Shown piece by piece: positions 55,875 to 64,000 of a stretch of DNA of 64,000 bases. The position numbers and the translations under genes were made by a program. The stretch is from Chloroflexota bacterium (GTDB lineage Bacteria; Chloroflexota; Anaerolineae; Anaerolineales; UBA11579). Each line of letters begins with the position of its first letter. Position 1 is the stretch's first letter. The DNA lies in the NCBI GenBank assembly GCA_013112575.1, contig JABFGG010000014.1, positions 1 through 64,000 on the forward strand, read 5' to 3'. The notes beneath the pieces are model-generated. The model made no database searches and was not told the origin of the DNA. It saw nothing but the letters and a program-made list of their open reading frames with translations.

Positions 55875-57806
55875 ATGAAAGCGACTGAAGAGATCAAAGC
55901 CCGTTTGGACATCGTAGAGCTAGTCTCTGACGCTGTCCAACTGCGCAAGTCCGGTAAGAATTACACCGGCTTTTGTCCCTTCCACCAGAACACGCGCACC
56001 CCCTCTTTTGTGGTCTGGCCGGAGACAGGCACATGGCGCTGCTTCGGGCAGTGCAATGAGGGCGGCGATATCTTCAAGTACGTCATGAAAAAGGAAGGGT
56101 GGGATTTCCCCGAAACCCTACGTCACCTGGCCGACCGTGCCGGAGTGGAACTGCGCAAACCCACGCCCCAAGAAGAAGCCCAGCAAGAAGAACACGAACG
56201 CCTGCGCAGGTTATTGGACGACGCTGTCGTTTTTTACCGCCAGCAGTTAAGTTCTGAACAAGGCCAATACGCCCATAATTACCTGAAAGAACGCGGCCTC
56301 AGTGAGGCTACCCTGGCAATCTTCGACCTTGGATACGCCCCGGATAGTTGGGATGCGGGCATGAATTATTTCCTTGAAAAAGGTTACTCCGTGGAGGAGA
56401 TGCTCGAAGCAGGCATGATCATCGAGAACGATAAGGGCCGTCGATACGACCGCTTCCGCCACCGTGTCATGTTCCCCATCCGCGACGAACGTGGTCGCAT
56501 GACCGGCTTCGGGGCCCGCGCCCTCAAAGCCGACGAACCCGCCAAATATCTCAACTCCCCACAAACACCCCTATTCGATAAGAGCAGTGTGCTCTACGGC
56601 CTGAACTTGGCGCGCAAAGAGATTCGCGCTAAAGATGAAGTTGTCATTGTCGAAGGTTACATGGATGTTATCGGCCTGCACCAGGCCGATTTCCGCAACG
56701 TTGTCGCCCAGATGGGCACCGCCCTGACCGAGCCGCAACTGCGCAAGCTCAAGCGCCTCACCCGCCGCATGGTGCTGGCCCTGGACTCCGACGCGGCCGG
56801 TATGAATGCCACCCTGCGCGGCCTGCAGGTAGCCCGTGAAACCCTCGACCGCGAAAGCGAAATGCGTTATGACCCGCGTGGCCTATTGCGCAACGAAGCC
56901 CGTCTCAAGGCCGACATCCGCGTGACCAGCCTCCCGGAAGGCACCGACCCAGACGAGATAGTCAAGGACAGCCCGGAAGCCTGGGCCGAGATCGTGGCTG
57001 CCTCCAAACCAGTCGTCGTGCATGTCATGGAAACCCTGGCGGAAGGCCGCGACCTGGAAGACCCCAAGGTCAAAACGGAGATCGCTGAACAGGTGCTGCC
57101 CCTCATCAGCGACCTACCTAATCCTATCGAGCGCGACACTTTTATCCAACAACTGGCGCGTTTGCTCAAGCTCGATGAACGCACCCTGATCGCTTCCCGC
57201 CCACGCCCGTCTCGCAGGGGCCAGCAAAGAAAGCGTCGTTATTCAACCCCACCACCACCTGAGCCGCAGGAGATTCCCCAGCAGGTAGAGAGTAAGGTTA
57301 AAAGCAGCACACACATCCTGGAAGAACACTGCCTTGGCATCGTCATGCGTCACCCTGAACTGCTTTACCGTGTGGACCGCATCTTGCAGGAAGCAGGCTT
57401 AGAGCGGCTCTCCTCACGTGATTTCCAGCACACTGACCACCAGGAGATGTTCCGTGTGGCGCTGGAAGCCATCGACCAGGATTACCTGGAGCCGCTCAAT
57501 TTCGCTCTCGAAAATCTACCCCTCCCATTAGGCGAAACCGTCGACGAGATATTAGTGCAAACCGAAGAACTGGACCCCAATGAGGAACGTGTGCTGGAAG
57601 ACCTCTTACGCACCATCCTGCATATGCGCAAAACCAGTCTGCGTCAGAACAATGACCAATTACGGTTCTTGCAGGCAGAGGCCCAGGAAGGCGGCGACTT
57701 GAAAGCCAGCCAATACCAGCAAACCATGGTCAGCAACATCAATACGCTGCAACAGTTGGACCGCGCCATGGGTAAATTTACCGAACGCAGCGCCATCTCT
57801 GGATAG
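55875..57806 (+). CDS. dnaG: DNA primase
   Basis: 643 residues. CHC2 zinc domain with C34, H37, C56 and C60; the last pair is CFGQC, one residue longer than the usual CxxC. Then the catalytic core and a Toprim domain with [14 protein letters not shown] and LALDSDAAG. The C-terminal helicase-binding domain follows a Pro-rich linker (about residues 450-480). Directly upstream of rpoD, a shortened form of the macromolecular-synthesis operon without rpsU. Confidence 0.95.
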   Translation: MKATEEIKARLDIVELVSDAVQLRKSGKNYTGFCPFHQNTRTPSFVVWPETGTWRCFGQCNEGGDIFKYVMKKEGWDFPETLRHLADRAGVELRKPTPQEEAQQEEHERLRRLLDDAVVFYRQQLSSEQGQYAHNYLKERGLSEATLAIFDLGYAPDSWDAGMNYFLEKGYSVEEMLEAGMIIENDKGRRYDRFRHRVMFPIRDERGRMTGFGARALKADEPAKYLNSPQTPLFDKSSVLYGLNLARKEIRAKDEVVIVEGYMDVIGLHQADFRNVVAQMGTALTEPQLRKLKRLTRRMVLALDSDAAGMNATLRGLQVARETLDRESEMRYDPRGLLRNEARLKADIRVTSLPEGTDPDEIVKDSPEAWAEIVAASKPVVVHVMETLAEGRDLEDPKVKTEIAEQVLPLISDLPNPIERDTFIQQLARLLKLDERTLIASRPRPSRRGQQRKRRYSTPPPPEPQEIPQQVESKVKSSTHILEEHCLGIVMRHPELLYRVDRILQEAGLERLSSRDFQHTDHQEMFRVALEAIDQDYLEPLNFALENLPLPLGETVDEILVQTEELDPNEERVLEDLLRTILHMRKTSLRQNNDQLRFLQAEAQEGGDLKASQYQQTMVSNINTLQQLDRAMGKFTERSAISG

Positions 57807-57814
57807 AGTGCCTT

Positions 57815-59341
<1,527 letters not shown>

Positions 59342-59378
59342 AGCAGTCAATCAGTAATTGGTGTACAGGAATCAGGAG

Positions 59379-59403
59379 AGGCGCACAGCAGTGCGCCTTT
59401 TTT
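59379..59403 (+). terminator. Rho-independent terminator of dnaG-rpoD
   Basis: AGGCGCAC and GTGCGCCT pair around AGCA, followed by six T. Confidence 0.9.
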
Positions 59404-59421
59404 ATTCTCAACAAGGTGTAG

Positions 59422-59441
59422 GGGCGACCGGCTGGTCGCCC
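59422..59441. repeat. GTAGGGGCGA-type intergenic palindrome
   Basis: GGGCGACC / GGTCGCCC around GGCT, preceded by GTAG. Shares its core with those at 33191 and 61747. Confidence 0.65.
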
Positions 59442-61240
59442 TATCGGTTTCGAAACCGCCTCGCCACCCAATAAAGCACAATCCCCACCACGCCTCCCGC
59501 CCCAAATGCAATCAAGATATGCCGGTAACGCAGTTCAGGGATTATCTCCAAAACAAGGTTCTGCATACGCTCGCGAAAACTGACAGGCACGGCTTCTTCA
59601 CCTTGTGGGCCAGCTTCTTCTATTTCCTCAGTCTGCTCCTGTTCCACCGCTTGTGGCTCACCAATCAGGAAATCCGTCAGGAGTTCCACTTCACCCAACG
59701 ACAACTCAGGGTTGGGCATGGCTGCGTTGAGGTTGTCAAACTTGGGCTCCAACAAGTGATAGATCATCCAGGCCCGCAACTGCTCGTAGCCCTGCAACTC
59801 GCGAATCTCCTGTCGCTCGCCCGCGTACAGGTTATACGGCTCGCTATCGAGGGCATCCACATCATCCAGCGATTGCAAGTAAGTCTCCGAGGCCAGTCGC
59901 TCCTGGATGCGCGGCACCAGATCAGCCTGGTCGAGGCTGGGGCCAACCGTCCCACCCTGCTCGTTATATAGGTGGCAAGCCAAACAACCAGAATCGCGCA
60001 TCAATATCTCGGGGTTGTCTTGCGTGCCCACAAAATAAGGGTGTTGGTTCTCCGGCTCGTAACGAATGACGTACACGGCGGCGCTGCCATGTCCGTTGGG
60101 CAGCAAGGGCGAGAAATACAGGCCATCTGGCCCGAACGCCAGTCCCACCACGATGCCGGAATAATCATTGATCGACTCCCCACGATAACGAAGGAACACC
60201 TCTGGCAGGTTGTCAAAACCGGCGGTTCCCAGGCTCCCAAAACGATAAATGCCCGCCCAGCCCGACAGCGCCAGATAGAATTGCTCTTCATTGCTTTCGG
60301 GGAATATGCCCGGCGCGCCGATGTAATCCAGTTGGGCCGGACCCACTGCCGGAGCAAACACATAATCGGCACCTGCCCCGATGCTCAAGTCGCTGCCATT
60401 CCACAGATAGTCAACGCCCCCCTCGATCTCCACAAAGCGATCAATGCCCTCGCCATTGTCTGCAGCGAACAAACGGCCATTTATGCCCTTAAGCCCAAAG
60501 GGGTTGCGCACCCCGTATGCATACACGTAATCGGCGGGCTTGTCCTTGTCATCTTCAAGGTAAAAGGGGTTCTCTGGGTGAGCCTCGCCGTCCAGTGTGA
60601 AGCGCAGGATCTTGCCGAGCGGGTTCTCAATGTCGCGGCTGTTGCGCCAGTCCAGCCCATCGCCCACGCTCACGTACAGGGCATCATCCACTACCTGACA
60701 GGGCCCGATCTGGTGGCTGGGGCCTGTGGGGAACTCAGCCAGGAATTCAGCCATCACCAGACTGGCTTTTGCTTCCCGCGCGAACTGCGGCGAACCGGTC
60801 TCAAAACGAGCGATGCTGTTGCGCAGCAAACCATCTTCCGCCCGGTAAGTGTAGGTCACGAAGACATAGCCCTGTTCAGGTGCCAGACACAGGCCTGTCA
60901 GGCCATACTCGTCAGACACTGACTCAAAGGAAGCGTGCTCTTCGCCCAACGCAAAGAAATCCGTAGCGAAGACGTGCACGCTGCGGTCATTGGTTACTGC
61001 CTTGACCACCCCGTCCAGCTCATTGACGAAATACAGCACGTCATCAGGCGCATCGCCCGGCTCCGGCACAAAGGCAATCGCGCTGGGAAAGGCGTAGCCC
61101 TCCGTGTCGATGCTTATAGAGAAACCTTCTTCCACCGCCCAATCACTGATCCAGCCCTCGCTCTCCTGGGCTTGAGCGTTAGGGGCAAGAACAAAGCCCA
61201 TTGCCAGGAGCAAAAGGCCGATAAATAACCAAAACCGCAT
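59441..61240 (-). CDS. Sugar-dehydrogenase-like beta-propeller fused to cytochrome c, C-terminal anchor
   Basis: 599 residues from the ATG at 61240, giving a clean signal peptide (WLFIGLLLLAMGFVLAPNAQAQ). Earlier codons are less likely: the frame's first start lies upstream of the promoter. A six-bladed GSDH-type propeller (about 40-400; GLCLAPEQGYVFVTY, YGVRNPFGLK) is followed by a cytochrome c domain with heme site CLACH (about 417-421) and a possible axial Met in NAAMPNPELS, then an acidic linker and one membrane helix. Predicted to oxidise a sugar or alcohol outside the membrane and pass electrons to its own heme. PQQ dependence is only inferred. Confidence 0.8.
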   Translation of the reverse strand: MRFWLFIGLLLLAMGFVLAPNAQAQESEGWISDWAVEEGFSISIDTEGYAFPSAIAFVPEPGDAPDDVLYFVNELDGVVKAVTNDRSVHVFATDFFALGEEHASFESVSDEYGLTGLCLAPEQGYVFVTYTYRAEDGLLRNSIARFETGSPQFAREAKASLVMAEFLAEFPTGPSHQIGPCQVVDDALYVSVGDGLDWRNSRDIENPLGKILRFTLDGEAHPENPFYLEDDKDKPADYVYAYGVRNPFGLKGINGRLFAADNGEGIDRFVEIEGGVDYLWNGSDLSIGAGADYVFAPAVGPAQLDYIGAPGIFPESNEEQFYLALSGWAGIYRFGSLGTAGFDNLPEVFLRYRGESINDYSGIVVGLAFGPDGLYFSPLLPNGHGSAAVYVIRYEPENQHPYFVGTQDNPEILMRDSGCLACHLYNEQGGTVGPSLDQADLVPRIQERLASETYLQSLDDVDALDSEPYNLYAGERQEIRELQGYEQLRAWMIYHLLEPKFDNLNAAMPNPELSLGEVELLTDFLIGEPQAVEQEQTEEIEEAGPQGEEAVPVSFRERMQNLVLEIIPELRYRHILIAFGAGGVVGIVLYWVARRFRNR

Positions 61241-61276
61241 GTCGCTTCGCTCTAAATAAGTTCGCATAACCCTGCG

Positions 61277-61304
61277 ATTATAACGCTGGGAGGATATGAG
61301 GCAA
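61277..61304 (-). promoter_or_regulatory. Sigma70-type promoter of the dehydrogenase-cytochrome gene
   Basis: Minus strand TTGCCT (61299-61304), 16-base spacer, TATAAT (61277-61282). It lies inside the longest form of the frame and so excludes starts upstream of 61277. Confidence 0.65.
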
Positions 61305-61332
61305 ATGCAAACGTAAATTCTCCTTTCCACAC

Positions 61333-61338
61333 TATAAT
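61333..61338 (+). promoter_or_regulatory. -10 box of the TIGR04076-like gene
   Basis: TATAAT 26 bases before the ATG and close to the divergent promoter on the other strand. No good -35 was found. Confidence 0.45.
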
Positions 61339-61364
61339 TACGCTAGGTAAACGAGGAGGATATT

Positions 61365-61727
61365 ATGCGAGACTATGAAATCGAACTGGAGATATTCGAG
61401 GGCAACGGCGGCCAAGCGCGTTCCGATGGAACGCGCCCAGACTTCGCCAAAGAGGGCATTTGCGCCTGGATGTACAAGAGCTATCAGGTAGGGGACAAAT
61501 TCCGCTATCCAGAAGACCTGGGAGAAATGTGCCCCTGGCTAGTGGATAGTTTAACCGGCGTGATCCACGCCCTTGAACATGGTGGCACCTTACCCTGGAA
61601 ATACCAGGGCACTCCCTATGAGAAAGTCATTGACCCGGATGGACTAACGACTGAATTCGTACGTTGTCTTGACCCCACTGAATCCGGAATTGTTATCAAG
61701 GTTACAAGAACTGCCTTACCAGAATGA
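61365..61727 (+). CDS. TIGR04076-like protein
   Basis: 120 residues from an ATG after GAGGAGG. The family pattern is visible: VGDKFRYPED, MCPWLVDSLTGVIHALEHGG, LPWKY, and a closing VRCLDPTESGIVIKVTR. These small proteins have a conserved Cys-Pro-Trp and a late Cys-Pro-like site; function is not established. Single gene, divergent from the dehydrogenase-cytochrome. Confidence 0.7.
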   Translation: MRDYEIELEIFEGNGGQARSDGTRPDFAKEGICAWMYKSYQVGDKFRYPEDLGEMCPWLVDSLTGVIHALEHGGTLPWKYQGTPYEKVIDPDGLTTEFVRCLDPTESGIVIKVTRTALPE

Positions 61728-61746
61728 TTTTCTTATTCCGGAGTAG

Positions 61747-61790
61747 GGGCGACGCGTGCGTCGCCCAGGGCAAATGCCGCGCATTTGCCC
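61747..61790. repeat. Double intergenic palindrome
   Basis: Two adjacent perfect hairpins: GGGCGACGC / GCGTCGCCC around GT (61747-61766), then GGGCAAATGC / GCATTTGCCC around CGC (61768-61790). Preceded by GTAG. Between two convergent genes; could serve as bidirectional terminator as well as being a dispersed repeat. Confidence 0.7.
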
Positions 61791-61811
61791 GCCCTCTATC
61801 TTTACTTCCTA

Positions 61812-63536
61812 CTAGGCTGTAGCCTTACCCACCGACTGCAGGATCTCATTGGCCGATTGCAGCGTGCCCTCGCTGACCTCACCCAACATCTGGGCCAGTT
61901 CCATCAGGCGCTGTTCGCCTTCCATGTTGAGCACTTGCGTGGTCGTGCGGCCCTTCTCCACCAACTTGTCCACCTTGTAGTGCTGCTCGCCAAAGCCGGC
62001 CAATTGCGGCAAATGCGTGATGCACAAGACCTGATGGTTGCGCGCCAGGTTCCACAGCTTTTGCCCCACGATGGCTCCCACGCGCCCGCCAATGCCCTGG
62101 TCGATCTCATCGAAGATCAGGGTCGGCGTATGATCAGCTGAGGCTAACACATTCTTGAGGGCCAGCATCAAGCGCGCCGTTTCACCACCAGAGGCCACCT
62201 TGACCAGCGGCTTGAGGCCCTCGCCCGGGTTGGGTGCCACCATGAACTCCACCGTTTCAAAACCAGTGGCATCAAAAGCCACCGGCTCATCCTCGCCAAT
62301 ATCCAGTCCTTTGGGGGCTGCTTTGGTCTGGAAATCGACACCAAACTGCGCTTCGGACATACGCAACTCATCCAGCTCCAGTTCAATGGACTGGCTCATT
62401 TGCTCGGCCGCGGCATGCCGTTTGGCCGACAGCACCTTGGCCTTCTCGGCCACCAGCTTGAGCAGCTTGCCCTCGCTGGCTTGCAACTCGGCCATGCGCT
62501 CTTCGGCATGCGTGATGGCATCCAGGTCTTTCTGGGCCTGTTCGCCAAAAGCGATGATTTCGGGGATGCTATCGCCATACTTACGCTTGAGCTGGCTGAT
62601 CAGGTTGAGGCGCTCTTCCACCTCTTCCAGGCGCGCCGGGTTGAACTCAATGGCATCCAGGTAATTGCGTAACTCCAGTGCCAGGTCGGACACGTTGGCA
62701 AACACTTCCTGGGCGCGCTGGCTCAACTCGGCCTGAGACTCATCCAGCTTGGACAGATCCTCAAGCGCTTCAACCACCACCCCCATGCGGTCTGTGGCCG
62801 CGGGGGCATCCATGTCATTTTCATCAATGGCTGCCAGTGCTTCATTCGCATGGTTCGCCAGGCTTTCGGCATTAGCCAGGCGGCTGCGCTCTTCTTTTAG
62901 TTCATCTTCTTCGTTGGGTTCCAATGCCGCTGTGTTGATCTCTTCGACCTGGAAGCTGAGCAGTTCCTGGCGGCGTTCGGCATCGGCTTCGGCTTTGCGC
63001 AGGTCATTCAGCTCTTTGCGCAGACCCTGCAATTCTTTATAGCTTTTCCGGTAGTCGTCCTGTTCTTTTTCGACTTCGGCAAAGCGATCCAGCAGGCCCA
63101 GGTGACTTTCCACCCGTAAAAGCGAGAGGTGTTCGGACTGGCCGTGCAGGTCGATGAGCAGTTCGCCCAATTCCTTCAGCAAGGCCAGGTTGACCATACG
63201 GCCGTTGACGCGCGCCACGTTGCGCCCCTGGCGTCTGAACTCACGTGCCAGTGTAACGTAATCCTTATCATCCAAGAGTTCTTCTCGTTCCAGGATGGCA
63301 TGCACCGGCTCGCGCACTTCATCTTCAATGCGGAAACTGCCTTCAACGCTGGAGAATTCCACCCCGGAGCGGATCACGGTCGTATCAGCGCGCACGCCTA
63401 ACAGCGTCTCCACCGCATCGATGATGATGGACTTACCTGCCCCTGTTTCACCGGTAAAGATCACCAGGCCATCATCGAAACGCAATTGCAGCTCGTCGAT
63501 GATGGCAAAGTTCTGGATGCGCAGTTCGGTCAACAT
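61812..63536 (-). CDS. recN: DNA repair protein RecN
   Basis: 574 residues, SMC-like ATPase acting in double-strand-break repair. Walker A GETGAGKS (29-36), Walker B LIFDEIDQGIGG, ABC signature KVASGGETARLMLALK, and two coiled-coil arms (about 155-235 and 290-400). Normal length. Three bases before the partial membrane-protein gene's stop, suggesting a shared transcript. Confidence 0.95.
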   Translation of the reverse strand: MLTELRIQNFAIIDELQLRFDDGLVIFTGETGAGKSIIIDAVETLLGVRADTTVIRSGVEFSSVEGSFRIEDEVREPVHAILEREELLDDKDYVTLAREFRRQGRNVARVNGRMVNLALLKELGELLIDLHGQSEHLSLLRVESHLGLLDRFAEVEKEQDDYRKSYKELQGLRKELNDLRKAEADAERRQELLSFQVEEINTAALEPNEEDELKEERSRLANAESLANHANEALAAIDENDMDAPAATDRMGVVVEALEDLSKLDESQAELSQRAQEVFANVSDLALELRNYLDAIEFNPARLEEVEERLNLISQLKRKYGDSIPEIIAFGEQAQKDLDAITHAEERMAELQASEGKLLKLVAEKAKVLSAKRHAAAEQMSQSIELELDELRMSEAQFGVDFQTKAAPKGLDIGEDEPVAFDATGFETVEFMVAPNPGEGLKPLVKVASGGETARLMLALKNVLASADHTPTLIFDEIDQGIGGRVGAIVGQKLWNLARNHQVLCITHLPQLAGFGEQHYKVDKLVEKGRTTTQVLNMEGEQRLMELAQMLGEVSEGTLQSANEILQSVGKATA

Positions 63537-63539
63537 GAT

Positions 63540-64000
63540 TTACAGCCTCAACCGGATCCCGGCCAGACGATAGTAAACGGTGGAAGTGGCGATGGCCGCG
63601 TACAGTAAGGGCCACAATAAGCCGATTAAGGCCTGGAAGCCGCCACCCAGGAAGAAGATCAAAATCAAACCAGTGTGTGGGATAAAAGCCCCAACCAGCA
63701 CGGCCAGGGTTATCAACCGGAACAGTAATTTAGAACGTCTACGACCTATCACCCGCCGCACCACTTCGGCGATAATGCCACCAACAATGGGGGCCAGTAT
63801 GAAGATGAACAAGAAAAAGAAACCCAGAAGGTCGACGAACACGCCACCGATAGCCGAAAGGATCAGGGCTGTGCCGATACCCAGCGGGTAGTCGTACCAT
63901 TCGGCCGTATCGAATTTCTTCTGCTGGCCGCGTACGCAGTCCTCGCAGCGGTAACCGGTAGGTGTCTTGATGGCACAGCTCGAACAGATCAGTTTGCCGC
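63540..64000 (-). CDS. Zinc-ribbon membrane protein, N-terminus outside the window
   Basis: The frame is open to the right edge, so only the C-terminal 153 residues are seen. They begin in a cysteine-rich ribbon (LICSSCAIKTPTGYRCEDC) and continue with WYDYPLG and about four helices broken by a basic RRVIGRRRSK loop. A zinc-ribbon followed by a small membrane bundle is common in Gram-positive-like and Chloroflexota genomes; function unknown. The GTG at 63842 is not the true start. Confidence 0.7.
   Translation of the reverse strand, partial: GKLICSSCAIKTPTGYRCEDCVRGQQKKFDTAEWYDYPLGIGTALILSAIGGVFVDLLGFFFLFIFILAPIVGGIIAEVVRRVIGRRRSKLLFRLITLAVLVGAFIPHTGLILIFFLGGGFQALIGLLWPLLYAAIATSTVYYRLAGIRLRL

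Noticed and set aside
59972..60922. Open frame of 316 codons on the plus strand
   Set aside because: Antisense to the dehydrogenase-cytochrome gene, which has clear motifs and its own promoter.

Overview
The window looks like a chromosomal segment of a free-living bacterium with moderate GC. I infer Chloroflexota, probably Anaerolineae-like: acid-rich lipoprotein linkers, many small membrane-anchored orphans, GTAGGGGCGA-type intergenic palindromes and a non-phototrophic gene set around a BchE-like radical SAM protein. No marker gene or rRNA is present to prove the lineage. Promoters are sigma70-like, with TTGACA/TATAAT-type elements in front of several operons.

Layout. (1) 1-8.8 kb: cell-envelope/glycan-type genes, namely an SGNH hydrolase cut by the window edge, a flippase-like membrane protein overlapping an alkaline-phosphatase-superfamily enzyme, a methyltransferase, two tandem 7TM sensor-domain proteins without kinases, and a membrane sulfatase/LTA-synthase-like protein. 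(2) 8.8-14.3 kb: a BchE-like B12-radical SAM protein, two tandem paralogous lipoproteins, a DUF3795 protein, a 20-bp perfect hairpin and a decayed transposase. (3) 14.3-25.5 kb: a galactoside operon, all on the minus strand, lacI - solute-binding protein - two permeases - GH42 beta-galactosidase - galT - melA - galK. It sits behind one strong promoter whose -10 region is covered by a 30-bp perfect palindrome, the likely LacI operator. Transported alpha- and beta-galactosides would be hydrolysed, and galactose sent into the Leloir pathway. The transporter ATPase and galE are not in the window. (4) 25.6-33.1 kb: mixed genes: a 5'-truncated jag fragment abutting an RHS remnant, a small HTH/micro-membrane-protein pair, a GAF/HD-GYP protein, lipA, a PLP decarboxylase and a HAD phosphatase. 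(5) 33.2-47.9 kb: a complete 14-gene nuoA-N operon for complex I in canonical order, with a consensus promoter (47930-47958) and a rho-independent terminator (33187-33214). (6) 48-55.7 kb: a lipoprotein, an operon made of a bi-domain MDR/Gfo-Idh-MocA oxidoreductase plus two paralogous anchored proteins, an M29 aminopeptidase, a UPF0316 protein and an alpha-glucan phosphorylase. (7) 55.8-64 kb: dnaG-rpoD, a membrane-anchored sugar-dehydrogenase/cytochrome c protein, a TIGR04076-like protein, recN and a zinc-ribbon membrane protein cut by the window edge.

Convergent gene pairs are often separated by near-perfect hairpins acting as bidirectional terminators. No rRNA, tRNA, CRISPR array or intact insertion sequence was recognised. 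I found no clear new defence or biosynthetic system. The most distinctive items are the operator/promoter architecture, the three tandem paralogue pairs of unknown function and the jag/RHS junction.
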